DNA from: Paragonimus skrjabini miyazakii
Taxonomy: Eukaryota; Platyhelminthes; Trematoda; Plagiorchiida; Troglotrematidae
NCBI GenBank assembly: GCA_014338405.1
Contig: JTDE01000174.1
Coordinates: forward strand, 76,792-140,791
Length of the DNA stretch: 64,000 nucleotides
Direction: 5' to 3'
This document shows, one piece after another, positions 1-13,042 of this stretch. The number at the start of each line of letters is the position of its first letter. The first letter of the stretch is position 1. A program made the position numbers and the translations under genes. The notes under the pieces are model-generated. The model saw nothing but the letters and a program-made list of their open reading frames with translations. It was not told the DNA's origin and made no database searches.

Positions 1-1300
1 CAAAACAATTCGGTGGTTTTATCCAGCATCGTACGAAGCTGTGCTCGTCGATTAGTGAATACGTTACCTTCCCAGTTAAACGAGGTATCGAGATAGGTCA
101 CCGTGTTGGAGGTGCTTAGTGAGTTGATAATATCTGGACCGAAATGAAAGGACTCCGGAGTGACAGCAGTTGCGTTGTGCTAATGTTCACCACAGACGAC
201 TGTGAGTTTTGTCTTCCGCGTTTTGGTATTCAGTTGAGATATTTACAGAATACTAGCAGTGGCTGCAAGCTTCTCGGAGAGATCCGTCGGATTCTCGGTC
301 AGGAGAATCAGACCGTCAGCATGGGTGAGATCACTGGCCAGTGTATCGTAGAGCTGGTAGCCAAGCTGCGGTGAAAATAAAGCCAACACCTCGTCTGTTG
401 CCGCGGTAGATAGCAATGGCGACAATGCGTAACCTTGGCGAACACCACGCCTGGACTGGAGGGTGGAGCCTTAGAGTGTCACGACAGCGTTTTAATAAGA
501 GTCAACAGTGTAGTGTGTCAGAGGTGGTGGAGCACCGAAAGCTTGAGCCGGTCTGATAATCGAATCCTATGAGATAAAATCGAACGCTTTGAACATGTAA
601 ATGAAGGCCGCATACATACTAAAAGACGTGGTGTATGAGTTACGGTGCAATGCGTGAATTAATGACGTCGTCCTAATGCAATTATTGCGGTTTTTGAAGG
701 CGAACTGAAGAACGGGCAGTTGCAGACGCGCATTTCAGCGGTCGCCCAATAGTTTGTGAATGCAACGTACATACTTTAACGATATGGCGTTAGTTCTGAG
801 CTCGCTGGAAGAGGAAGGGTAAATCGTTTTTTGAACATGCGTGATGCCGGAGCGATACAGATGAACTGGACAACCTTCAGCTGGCAAGAAAATATTGAAA
901 TATCCGGCCAGGGCATCAACTTTAACATGGTTCAAACGTTTGGGTAACACTTTTTCCAAACCAGGAGCGATGTTTTTCGTGCTCGGCAAGGTGCAAAATA
1001 ATTCTCCACTGGTCGGGTTGACCAAGGACCATTCCGGAGGCGGAATCGTATCTGATAGTTGCTCGTCAGCGTGCGACAAACCAGCGTTCGGATAGCATAT
1101 CTGGCAACATTCTGAACAGATTTAATCCGCTTGCCTATCTTGTGTACTAATGGATGTCATCGCGGAGGCGCTGGCGGCATTTTTTTTCCAAACGAAATTA
1201 ACCACTGTGTTGAAACCATGTCGACTGGTTGACCCTATCTGAAATTTCTAAGCTCTTAGCCAATCAAGTTTTGTACCGGGATTGCCAAGTCGGCACCACG
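1..1300 (-). mobile_element. R2-like non-LTR retrotransposon relic, internally deleted, cut by window edge
   Basis: The minus strand aligns in order with the better copy at 39.63-42.2 kb: the 5' leader (about 1300 to 1130), the start of the first zinc finger (about 1110-1075), the N-terminal RT region (1079-735, with a PPEWS..P..GE and APGLEK block), then the region with the RT B and C motifs (about 480-240, the catalytic YADD decayed to HADG) and the following thumb part down to base 1. The middle of the zinc-finger region is missing: near 1069-1075 the first finger is joined directly to the RT start, removing about 840 bases of the intact layout. Several frameshifts and stops make it non-coding. 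It keeps CAG at 1101-1103 and 456-458, where the better copy has TAG. The 3' part lies outside the window. Assignment rests on similarity to the other copy and on R2-type RT motifs. Confidence 0.85.
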
Positions 1301-4300
1301 AGATGGTTCAGCCCGTTTGCATACCTTTTACTTCGTCGTACTTATGTGACCGTATTACGTGAACTGTGTCACATTAGTTTCAGGCGTTTTACTTTACCAT
1401 CCGAGCTTTTCCTGTCTAATTAGCTGTCACAAATATGGCAGAACATGTCAGCCGTACTTGACCTACATCTTCTTGAAATATTGATTCCTAAATGAAACCG
1501 TTAAAATACCAACAAAATTGTATCATGTCATGAAGCTACTGTCGTACGGGTTAATTTTAGAATTTTTCAGGATTATTTTCGCTATTGTTACAACATCTTA
1601 GTAAGCTGGTGAAAGCATCTGGTGCAAGTACAAGCAAGCGTGTTTGTGGTCATAAGAAAACTTAATTACATAAGTCACCAGCATCAGTGAACGATATCTC
1701 AATGTTTCTCTCCCTGTGTGTAAGTAGTTGTGGTGAGATTTTTCTGTGTAGCCGTATGTTCAGTGCAAGACCAATATGTCTATTTGGCCTACTGAATGCC
1801 ATTTTATACCTCGTTTTCTATTAGTCGCCCTAAAATGAGCTGAAACAGTAATTTGGCTGTAAATGAGTCATGCCTTTATCCAGCCCTACGAAACATCAGA
1901 GTTTATTTTGACGCAATCTTTTTACGACTATGCGTGTCATTTTTACCCAGTTAGTAAACCTAATTCAACATGACGAACTGTTTGTTTAAATTGTATTAGA
2001 AATGGTACTGTTCATATCTCTAGGCTTACAGATAACCGGCGAGGAATGCCCGATATTATTAATAGCTTGTCAGCAGTACAGTAGTTACGATACCAATTAC
2101 AGTGAACGGTAACTGAGCTTCACTCACTGGACAAATAAAAGTAGACGCCACAGAGATTCCGTAGCTTGCTTACCAAATACTTAGAAAATACTAGAATTCT
2201 ACGAAATTGTCAAATTGTGAAGATTGAGAGTTTATATACATTGTATTAGCGACAGCATCTATTGGCAATAAGGACACTTTGGTTATTGATAGTTTGCATA
2301 GGTTTACAAAAACGAAGCTGCCGCGGTTTTGCTATTTTTATGGCGATGTCCTTTGTTACAAATTAAAGGAATGAGTTGTGAAAACTGGCGGGTCTTCAAG
2401 CAGACATCGAAGCAGTTTGTTATTTCTTTTGAATTGGAAGTGTCGCTTCCTGCAAGCAACGAATCACTAAATTTACTTCCTTAAACCAGCTGAGCCTATG
2501 TATCAGTCTGACGTCATCTGAAGATATGCAGTAAGGGACTTGTTCGTTTATATTCGTAATGAATGCAACACGACTGTAGCCTATTCACAGTTCAACTTTT
2601 GAATTTTGATTAACCCATGGGCGCGGTCGTTAATCGTTACGAAGTTAGTATCGATCACACTTTCTCGGTCGTTCTTCATTTGGTCTACACAAACCTTTAC
2701 GTTGGACAGTCGAAGTCACTGCACTTAGTTTAGCGTCAGTTGCCTGTTTCGAAATGCCCAGATGTAGCCCGGTCCTCCCTTTGACTTCATTTGTTTGGGT
2801 GAGTAAGTTATCCGGATGTCCGTCTAACCAGTTTGTCTTTACCGTGCGACAACTGAAACTGCCATACAAGTTAAAGAGCATACCGTGTCTTCATTGTGGT
2901 TGATTACAATATAGTTGTTAAATCAACGTTTGTAGTTTACACAGTATTAAGTAATCAGTGTGCTAACAGAATGTCACGCAGCGCGGATATTTTCGTCCTT
3001 ACTTCGTTGCTTATTTTTCATTGCCACCTGTTCTACAAGTTCCGAATTCCTTCACATCAAAAAACTTTTGCAGACACTATAGGAGAAACAAAAGAGCTAC
3101 AGCTAGTTTAGATGCTGTGAAGTTAATTTTCTGTAGTTACAATCAAATAAGCTAGCCATTCCAATATGGCTTGTTACAAATTCACCAGCTGAATATTGTT
3201 AGTCTTCCTTCATTGTCTGTTGTCCGGACTAAAACTGAAATCGTTCAACATGGCCTTAAGTGACACTCAAGTTAGACGTGAAGAAAAATAGATCGCTCTA
3301 CATTTCACCTTCAGTGATCGCGATGCAGTAATCCGAAGTAATTACACAGTGAAATACCTACATCAATTACTCACAAAATAAACTCTTGTGAGAAGAGAGA
3401 CAGTTCATCATCATTGTCTGCTTTTTCTGGAAATAATTAATCCTGACCCAGCATGTCTGAAAGTAGTTATTTCAGGCATACTACTGAGTGTTAATTGTTG
3501 ATTGTTATTAGGGACCATCGAGACTGCATGTAATTTCACTATAGTGTCTTTGAAAAATACAACCAGGTTACCTTAAAGATGGATCGGATGAAAATTAGTA
3601 CGAAATGCTTCACTTACTAACTTATTCAACTTAATAACTGGATCGCCGTGATTTGTTGGAGCTTCTACTTACTCGTTCGAACTAATTATATGATAGTCGT
3701 CCAGATCTCTGATGCAAAGAAAATCGGCATCTACATGATGTGAAGTGCACCGGTGGTTTACCATTCAGAACGTTGTCATCAAACCTGGTTTAACTGAACC
3801 TCCAGTTGGCGCTCACATTACTTAAACAGCGTACCAGAACAATGAGAAAGAGAACACGATTCACTTGATGAAATTTAATAAATCAGTCATTAATTGCGGT
3901 GTTATTTTGTGCGCAATTTTCTGAGGAATTCTTAGACCTCATCAGTATTTTTTTCCTGCTAACAGCAGATGCTGTTGTGTATATTGTTAAATTGATGTTA
4001 TACGTTATCAGTCAATTGACTTTATAGTCACTGGTCTAAGCGCAGCATCTTCCTCCAATTCTAAAATCTTGCGTTCCATTACCTTTTCACTCGTTGGTTC
4101 ACATTTTGACACGCAGCAATCTCACTGCTTTGATTGCTTGTTTTCCGAATGTATGTATCTCTCTTGGTTGTACATGCTAGTCCGTATTCCATCTTCTGTT
4201 AAACGTTATACATGTGCTTCATTATTTTGCTGCTCCTACCAAACTTATCAACATTTATTTTATTCCTGAAGGCTGAACACATGTAACTGGTTTGATCCGA

Positions 4301-7300
4301 CAGTGTCTACTCATAACCTATTTTCTTGTTCGCTGAGTCGGTCGTCGCCTTTCTCTACAATAGCCTTGAGAGTTGTGATGTATGCACATGTGACATTGAC
4401 AATGTGGAGCAATGCGTGAAATCTCACAACTGACATATAACATTACAAGTCATTCATTATCTTACACTTGTCTAAATCAAGCGAAATAGAGTGAAAAAAC
4501 TCACTCCCAGCGGTAACTCACAATCTAAAGTAGTCCAAGTGCTAACATGATGTGATGTGCCAGACGACTTTCTTGCACTTGAATCTAGGGTAAAGACGAG
4601 CACCGAACACGAGTTCTCACTAGGCCAGGTGAGGTACACACTATGCAATATCCATAGGAAAGGTAGATCTTATGTTTTACACGAAAGATTGTGGAATTTA
4701 CTTCACTTGGGACTACAACATGTTTACTCTTCGAGACTGGACCACAAGTCTTGAAACAGAAGCGAAAGTAAGAGATAATGCCCTACTGTTGGTTGCTTCA
4801 CAGATGAATGAAGCACTGTTTCTGTATTGATTAACTTAACACCATTTCAATACCGTCTATAGTTTTAGAATTTGAACAGTACATTCCAAAAATTGATCCA
4901 CTCTCGGTAGGTAGGTTTGAAATTCAGATCAATGATATAAAAATAGATTATGGCATAACTTTATCTTTTCCACTAAGGAAATTAGATTATTAGCAAGTAC
5001 ATTATTAATACCCAAGTTCTTCGAAATAGGCAATCAATTTATGAAATTGTTTCCGAACTGACTTTCCTTTGAGGTGCAACATAACCCAGAAAAATCATTT
5101 GTTAGCAGTGTTTATATCATGAAAAATTGGTCGCGAGTTATATTGGAGTAAACGGTATTCCTAGACAGGTCACAAACAGTCTTTTGACTGAGTGAACAGA
5201 TTACAATTAAATGAGTGTGATGTGCGTTATACTGACTGAGAAACAATGAAATTTATACACGAGTTTATCCCATTGGTTATTTGCAGGATTAGCGCAGAAA
5301 AAACCAAAGCTTTTATAATATTCGTTATCGGATGTTCTGTTTGTAATTTACATAGATGTTAATTATAAGACTGCGGAATTAAATTATTCTTATGTATGAC
5401 ACGAAAATTTGAAATACACTTCAAAATAAAACACCAAGAACCACTCAGATGTTGTCATGCTACGAGAAATGTACACATATGAAACCGATGGACACTGTGT
5501 TGATCATTTTCTGAAAGTAGAGCGCAGAATGTACAGACAGTCGTGCAGACAGAAGTTCGACGCAAATTGGATTTGCTCAAATTAGAACGCACTAGTCAAC
5601 CCTATCAGCACTACCGAATCTGTCTAAAACCTTAAACGACTAATAGGTTAACACACGTGTGAGAGATAACACATATTGCAAGGTTGTCAACCACCCCCAC
5701 AGCCCACTCCAACTATTCACACACCAGTCAAGTGATTGCTTCGGTTTTCGATGTTGACAGGACTTCACGCCATAAACTTCCAATTCTTTCACTTGATTGA
5801 CCCCTATCCACTTACTGCGATTGTCGGTTTTGGGAACAATTTATTCCGCGACTAAGAAAAGAACAGGAAAGCATCATCAAACGTCCCTTCTCTCCTCTGT
5901 AAACTCACAAACCTATGTAACCGAAGAAGATGCTATGGTTTATTTGTTTATATTGAGCAGATTTGACCAGTTTTAAAGGAGCTTCGAAACATGGGGTAAT
6001 ATCGTTCAGAGTAAGTAAACGCGGAACAATAAACCAGTGTCCCACGATGTGCTTGCTCACGTTCGGGAGAGAATGATGTGAATATCACTATAGTATGGCT
6101 TTAACGAGTGTAGTCGAGTCGTCAGAGATCACAACGGAAGTCATTTGTTCAGAACTTGTTTGATGACAAATTTTGTGTAATGGTACTTAGAATGACGAAG
6201 CGTATCTTGACCGGAAAAGTTGCCTGTGTTATATGATTTCACAACCAAGAAACGGTGATCGTATTAATCAGGTACAGTAAGCGTGCAATAAAATTAATCA
6301 AATTCGACAACATTTTAATTGATGGAATGAGGCCAATACACTTCACAATATAGAAATCACTGAAGGGTTACTAAGTATTCATAAACTGTACACTACAAAA
6401 CTCTAGAACTAATTATTTCGTTGGACGTGGTCAGAAAGTAAGAGTTCTTCTGATATGCTTATGCAACTTAACGCATCATCTTCGTGTATTCCTCACAAAC
6501 GACAGAAGATATGCTTATCACAGTTTTTTCCTTGCAAATCCTGATGCATTCTTGAAACTCTCCATTGAATATTAGATGTTGATGATTTTATACTTCTTGA
6601 GCTAGTATTCCTTTGAGATGTTCTCAACAGGGTACAATCAAGACGACTAGTTAACAATTTCACTCATTTATCCACTGAATAGGAATCGACCAATAAATTG
6701 AGACGTCGCTTTACTGGTTCGCATGCGATCTATATTTAACGCTTATACAAACATATCAAATATGTTAACTTAATGATTCACTTTCAATTCACTACGATTT
6801 ACTTATTGTAGTCTAACTTGCACCAACAATACTCATCTATTGCACGGCACGGTGGACTTGTTTAAACACATTTCACCCAGTTGAAGGTTAGGTTGGTGGT
6901 AATCATAAGCTAAAGGATTTAATTTCCTCTTGTTACTAAAGAGTATAAATACACAGTCAGATGATTATAAGGCGTAAAACTCTCAGTTTTACACGACATT
7001 GGAGTCCTTTGTAATCGACTGGTTCGTCTTTTCCGTGATTCGCTAATTGAGCTGGAGATAACTGGTAAATTGCAATAGACTTTATGTTAGCTTTTTCAGA
7101 CACTATTTACGAGGAATTTTGACGTGATCCAATAGAAACAAGGCTCAAGTATAGTGCTTCTGTTTAATAGGAGCGACCTGATAGGTCTATAGGATTGAGA
7201 AAACAAGGAGTACTTTTAATTGATGTACATTCTGTATGAGCCAGAGTTATTCATATTCACTCACCATACGTTTCAGGTGCAGAAGTACAGCGGAACATTT

Positions 7301-8033
7301 TGAGTTCATCTCCAAATAACGTCTTATACCGTCGGAAGTTGATCACAGTTCTGTGTTGATTCAACTGATTCCTGTCTAGCACTATTTCTAGAGTTATCAT
7401 TGTGTAACTTTTCGTTGTTTCCAGCTGACCATTCAAAAAGTAAAATGTTTTCTTTCGACAAACAATTAAAGTTGTGAGAAGGACTGGTCTAAAAACCTCG
7501 ATGATATTTTTCATTCAGTCTGTTTTGAGCAGACCAACGTGGACTATTAAAATGTATAACGACTCACAGATTTGTTTAGACATTGTAGTGTAGGTTTCTA
7601 ACCAGTGTATCAACTTGCATACTGGGGGCTGGAAATATTCAACAACCTCGTATACATCTGCACAATTTTAGTGGTAAAAATCCGTCCAATCCCAACTGAA
7701 GAGCTTTTTTCAATTATCGGGAATACAACCTGTTAGTTCGGTTATACATGTCTGCTTTTAATGGTACTCTAGAAACGTTTCGTATCAAAAGCCGCACTTT
7801 CAAAGTGAGGTTGTTACCAAGCCGAAACCTAATTGGTAACATTAAAAGGCTTCTTCTTTGGGAAATTAACTCAACTTCAGGACAGTATTGTTGAACGTGT
7901 TGATTGGTAAGCCAGTATATTTTTGGTTACAGGAATGAGACTGCTAAGACTGAGCCCAAATCTGCCACAAGCATATTGGAGTCAACGACACAGCATACGC
8001 CAAATATAAAAATAACCTATACCACCATTTTTA
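1301..8033. other. No recognised gene; AT-rich intergenic or intronic DNA
   Basis: I see no recognisable protein, RNA gene or repeat here. Short open frames occur on both strands. One stretch at about 2645-2885 is open on both strands (78 codons minus, about 82 codons plus), but neither product resembles a family I know and no clear splice-site context was found. Confidence 0.5.
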
Positions 8034-8345
8034 GGAACTCTTTATCTCGAGGATATTAGTTGAAGCCAATAGGACGTTTACTGTCTGCGTCCTAAATAAC
8101 CAGGCAGTCTGCTAGTTTGGCCCAACGCTTCAATGTTATACTGAAGTTGTGTCTAATGTGAGATCAATGGCACAATGAACAACATACTTGACTGATGAGA
8201 GTTCGAACAGGTGTTTAAAGACCGGTCGTGTCAATGGTGTGTGCTATCGACAAACTGCATCTAGAGGAAACCTCGAGTCTAGCGCACATTTTCAAAAGAA
8301 GCTGAGTGGATTACCCGTGAGAATGGGAAGTCTGTGATGCGCTAT
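8034..8345 (+). mobile_element. Family A tRNA-headed hammerhead repeat, diverged copy
   Basis: The plus strand aligns along its length with the sense strand (minus) of the repeat at 52.24-52.72 kb. It starts in the upstream segment (about 8034-8110) and passes through the tRNA-like head, with CAATGGCACAATG at the A-box position. The hammerhead region follows at 8239-8287 and the downstream segment runs to about 8345. The B-box position is badly eroded, so pol III activity is unlikely. No flanking direct repeats were identified. Confidence 0.7.
8239..8287 (+). ncRNA. Hammerhead ribozyme relic with conserved stem I
   Basis: Stem I is fully paired: GTGTGCTA (8239-8246) against TAGCGCAC (8280-8287), with one G-U pair. 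GAAA lies at 8267-8270, and the minimal stem III (A-C with G-T around a five-base loop) ends in the cleavage triplet GTC at 8277-8279. The CUGANGA core position (8247-8253) reads TCGACAA and stem II is not convincing, so this copy should be inactive. Confidence 0.55.
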
Positions 8346-10467
8346 GCATGATGCAAAGTTTGTTTAGATGACTATATACCGACAGAATCGTTCAAGGAAT
8401 CAAGCTGTTAGACGCGATCAAGCGATCAACTTTCGATTTTTTCAGTATGTGGGCTTTCAAACAAGTGAATCAAAATTAGAACCTGTCTCTTCGACAACAA
8501 AACGTTCAAAGTTGTTGAACTTATTAGTTAGCTGAAACCGGACTTGAGGAAAATGTAGATAATTTCAAAATTTATGAGAGTGCTTTTGAAACTGAAAACA
8601 TGTGAGTACGTTCGGTGATGTGATGTAGATTTTGTGTGTACGAAAGTGTGTCAGGCAGTGGGTTTGCCAAACTTACTCTCAGTGGATAGCCATGGATGGA
8701 TAAAAACACAAGCGCACGACAATCATTGGTCGATTACTAATTGCACTCAGATTGTTTTGTTTGATTATTTGCCCGGTCCCTCCTGGAAATGATCTTAAGG
8801 CTGATATGATTGTGGTGTGGCTACCACTGGTCAGATAATTGCTGTGAATATTTTGGGTCGTATCGTTTTTATATCTGCCTAGCTTGCTGAGTATGAATGT
8901 AATCATCTCAATACTAATGAGTGATAAACTCTAATGAGTTCGTTTGTTCTTCCTGACCATATGTGTCCATGTCCATCTGGTAGCTGTTTTGTGAGGATCT
9001 GTGTCTCAGTATCGTGAACGTAACTTCAGTATCACGATGGATAGGAAGTTAAAAGCTGGTCTCCTGATAATGATGGCATCACGCAAAAGTCCACATTGAG
9101 TGTCCCGTTTTGCATTTCGTTCAACCCGTTAAATCTACGTGAATAGCTAATACTTATGCCTTTGTCAACCGCTTTGTGATTTTCCCAGTTTCTGCAGTCC
9201 GAGCATAACGACACATTGGGGATAAACAGTTTGTTACTTTACGCTTTAACAGTGAACTACTTATTCGAAACATGAATTTTACAGCTTACAGAACTGGTAA
9301 ACAGATAAACACGTCTGCTTTATCCAGTCCACAATTATTTTGTTAAACAAGTGAAGAGACAGTGCAATTTTTCGAACCATTTGAGACAGATTGCCAATTT
9401 CAGAACATCTCGTGTTCCTTTTTTATGCCTACAGACAAATAGTACGCAGAGGAAATTAATTGCATCAAGAGTAATATTTAGGTGTACACAGTTCATAGTG
9501 TGCATTGCTTCCCTCAAGATAATGGAGTGGCATCGATTTTGGATCGATATCTATTATAACAGACGAACAGACATACATATTTATCAGTCATGCATATTAA
9601 TATTAGTCATCGTCCTGATCTATGGAAGATTCAAAGCTTTCAGGGTCGCTTCAAATCCATCTAGATCGTAATTGATTAACAACTGTAGAAGAAAGCAACC
9701 CTTTCTGAATTTTGTGCTGATTTTGTGATATTACTGTGTTCTTTGGGCTACCAGGTGAACAGACACATGGAGAACTCCTATCTGAATCGTTTCGTTTCTG
9801 CTCTCATTCATCCCTTGTCCATGTGTAGTAATCTTGCCAAAAGAGAGATAAGCTATGGTTAGGCGTAAATCGAAAAGCATTAGCTAATTATGCAGGTGCA
9901 CAAATGCGATGGCCCTCGATTGTTCCACTGTTTAGTTTAGCTTACTGAAACTAAATGATCATGTGATGTGCGCACCTTCTCGGTTGTTTCCATATTAATA
10001 AAACGCCTCTGAATACCAAAGGGGTCATTAGATGGGAATGCTTATCTTGTCAGTCAGTGTTGATAAAGGCACTTGATTGCATTATTTATTGTTCATGGCA
10101 TGATCGCATTTGGGCAGGGTAAGTTGTGTATAATGGCTTGCAGGAACATAAGGCTATGCAAGCACACCACAGTCATTATTCTGTCCGTAGTAACTACATA
10201 TTGTTCAATCCAATCTTATGATATTTTGTGATGGAGAGATGAGCTAATTCACACGGCCAGGACGCAGACATCCATTAGCCATAGGCTGTCGTGTGTGTAC
10301 GTGATTTTGTGTTTGTTTGTGTGTTGCACTGATCAAAAGTTGCGTGGTGACTAGGTTATCCTTCTTACCAGGTACAATCCTATCACAAAGATAAAAGAGA
10401 GGCATCCAGACAAAAAATCAGCGACGCTTATAAATATGTGTCACACGACTGACTGCAAAACAGTATT
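8346..10467. other. No recognised gene
   Basis: Nothing recognisable. Overlapping open frames on both strands at about 9335-9671 (up to 106 codons) have no family resemblance and are read as chance. Confidence 0.5.
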
Positions 10468-10514
10468 TACGTTTCGGGACACTAGCCTATATAGCAAGGC
10501 TACCTTCGTAGTTT
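10468..10514 (-). ncRNA. Hammerhead-like relic near a GIY-YIG fragment
   Basis: On the minus strand, CTACGA (10511-10506) resembles the hammerhead core CUGANGA with one base missing. It is followed by a stem II candidate (TAGCCT pairing with AGGCTA, plus GG with CC) and then CGAAACG (10476-10470). This arrangement is typical of hammerhead motifs associated with PLEs. The damaged core means no activity is expected, and the cleavage side of the motif is not clear. Confidence 0.3.
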
Positions 10515-10607
10515 TGGTGCTGTACTTGGCGTAAAGAAGAAGAAGGTAAAAATGTATCTTCAAACAAACCACTCTGAATGCTTAATGATTGGACGTAACT
10601 TATTATT

Positions 10608-10931
10608 TTGTACAATCAAAAAGCTTACAATATCCTTCCACTTACATCGGTGATATTGTGGTTAATGTGCCAACACTCGAACAGAAATCCGGCGTCTTCA
10701 ATCGTGAAACACTTAATCGCAACAGGTTATATGGTTGACCCTGTCACTTCGTTTATGGTCCTATTGCGCAACCGCAACCCTAGGCTGTTGGCGTTCTCCG
10801 AGGCATCGTTGATCAAGCGTCCTTTGTTGGCAAAAGGTGCTGACGCAATCGATTTCGTTATCGTGGCAGTGAACCCTGATTGCTCTCATGTGATGTTCGT
10901 TTATTTCATTGGTTTGTCGCCAAGCCCTTAA
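10608..10931 (+). pseudogene. GIY-YIG endonuclease relic (C-terminal part, PLE-type)
   Basis: This 107-codon open frame carries the C-terminal half of a GIY-YIG-like endonuclease in residues about 22-83. SIVKHLIATGY (residues 31-41) sits where the family has a KH..xTGH block, here with the histidine changed to tyrosine. FSEASLIK (residues 63-70) carries the Glu expected at the catalytic position. The layout matches the relic at 24.25 kb (NPKHLATSEAILIK). The N-terminal GIY/YIG strands are absent and nothing downstream continues the domain. It is read as a dead fragment of a retroelement endonuclease. PLE origin is inferred from family knowledge, because PLEs carry GIY-YIG at the C-terminus. 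Confidence 0.6.
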
Positions 10932-11439
10932 TCTATATAATTGAATGTTTTATGTAATCGACTGAATAAACGAAATGCTTGCATCTCGCAGTGTATGTCT
11001 TCTTGTCGTCTTAATGAACTGGATAAAGGGAACTCAATGTCTCAAATTTATCTAATGATGATTGTTGCGGTCTCACCGGAATGTATCACGATGATGTGGC
11101 GTAAACAATTTGGAGGCCAACTGAAATAGCATTAAATATGTTGCAGTGAATGACTCGACATGACAAGTTATCAGAAGCTAGTTGCCATCGCCTATGCCTT
11201 GAGAGAAGTTCACAAGGTAATTGGACTACTCCAAAACCTAAAATCTACCATTAAAGACTGGCTGTTAGATGACATTTCGTAACATGTTACCTACTGATGG
11301 AACATATTTTGTTTCAGTTTGTTCATCCCATATGGGAACAGGAAGTAGTCCTGCAGGCTTTCCGAGATGATCAAAGATAACTGAACTGCAACTTGCTTCC
11401 ACTTCGTTTGTGTCGGTGGAAGGTGAATAGATGTTTCAA

Positions 11440-11500
11440 TGAATAAAGAGATTAACGGGTTTGGATTGTAACGTTAAGGGCTGTTGGTTCGATTTCTCAT
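11440..11500 (+). repeat. tRNA-like fragment, possible SINE head
   Basis: An A-box-like GATTAACGGGTTTGG (from 11450) is followed at tRNA-like spacing by a B-box-like GGTTCGATTTC (11486-11496). Between them TTGTAAC could be an anticodon loop with GTA. No complete acceptor stem was found, so this is a tRNA-derived repeat candidate and not a tRNA gene. Confidence 0.35.
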
Positions 11501-12723
11501 TCAGACTATTTCTACCTGAAATGTCCAATCAGAGACAAGGCCAGTTGTGGAGTTTTGGTTTAAGGGTGAGCATCAAGAATCACTATGAGCTAATGTGTTT
11601 TTATTGAAAGGTAGAGCCAGAAAGCACAGCAAAAATTGCTTTCAGCGAAATAACCCACAGGGCTCTGTTGGAGAAGGGTTAGCAACAATCCTTCTTAGTC
11701 GGCACACGGTTGAAATCTAAGACATAAATTATTCCTAAGGAGTGGTGTAGATTCTGGGCACGATTTTCGTGAAAAATACCTTGTACGAAACCAACAAGTG
11801 CACGCTGTCATTGTGGAATTTGTTAACAGGTTGAATTTCTTGGGTCATGAAACGTGATGAACTGTGTTTGGAATGGATGGATTTTCACGTAATTTTCCCA
11901 TCTGGTTAAATTGTTGCATGCTGGAGTGCATGTGTAACAGGGTTGTCATACAGATCGACCTCTGATGAGTGTTAGGTTGCTACTGAAATGCAAGAAGATT
12001 ATGCCCTATTTCCAGCCTCGTCTAATTTATAAATGACTATAAAATCACTAGCCATCATTGAGAACTCGGAAGATGGTACGCAAATATGGTAATTCAAATT
12101 CTGTCATCGGCTGAATACTCCACTTCCGGTGTTTCAAACCTGCTGGATAGCTTGGCTTTTTGTATGACATTTTTGTCAGTGGTAGTATACTAATTGCGCA
12201 CAGAGAAGAATACCTATGGCAATTGGCAATGGTTGTTGCATACGAATGATTTTGAATTGTTTACTGACACAGTTCTTTTAGGGTCCTTTGGGAGGAGCTT
12301 CGATGTCTAATTCTGAAAACGGCATTAATGAGGACAATGTAAATGGTTACGCAGACTTCCGTTATTTGCGTAACAATCCGTTAACATATCTGTCTGTTAA
12401 CTGTGGCTTGGGAGCTCGCTTGGCGAAAGCTATTGTTGTTCAGAACGTTCTGGAAAACGTATATGGAAGGATCACGGATTAAAATTAAAAACCGATTTGT
12501 TCGGTTCCCGTCCACACTGTTGTACTATAGTGGAACCTGGACACATTATCAACGACTGCACGATATCTGAGCCACTCTGTCCACACTGTTCAAGGCGCAG
12601 CTAGATTATTCAGTGAGTTACCTTACCAAGCTGACACAGACAGGGTTGAACCGATGTAGATGCTCAACCAGCTTCATTGGTTGTGACATATTTGTCGGAT
12701 GTCTGGTAATGAAATCTCAAAGC
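11501..12723. other. No recognised gene; one exon-like open frame
   Basis: An open frame at 12288-12482 (64 codons) is preceded by a pyrimidine-rich stretch ending in TTTTAG, as at a 3' splice site. The product is not recognised, so it is only noted here. Confidence 0.35.
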
Positions 12724-12816
12724 AATTTGAATAGTGAAATCAGAAGACCGATTTTGCAAGATGGTAGTACCATTTCGTATGTTCTCATCAGTTGCCACAC
12801 ATAACAGCGGTGAACA
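12724..12816 (+). repeat. Left arm of 93-bp inverted repeat
   Basis: This arm is the reverse complement of 14071-14163 with about three mismatches over 93 bases. The partner arm lies directly upstream of a PLE reverse transcriptase fragment on the minus strand. This arm is therefore probably a partial, oppositely oriented copy of the same element. The space between the arms contains the assembly gap. Confidence 0.9.
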
Positions 12817-13042
12817 TCAAAAAACATTTAAGCGAATTAAGTTCATATATCCAGTCAGTGTATTAACTCATCTGTCATTGGTCAAAACCATGGCAGACGG
12901 AGGTTCAAGGTTAACAGCTTTTGCACACAGAGGGCTGGCTTGCTACGCATGACAAGCAGTGCCTCGAGCCACTTGAGGATGACGGGTTTGTGATGACGCA
13001 TCAACACACGGAAAGCGTTTGTTGGGTCGACCAAATGTCCGG

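Noticed and set aside
9335..9671. Overlapping plus and minus open frames, up to 106 codons
   Set aside because: No family resemblance, no repeat partner, and composition typical of the background.
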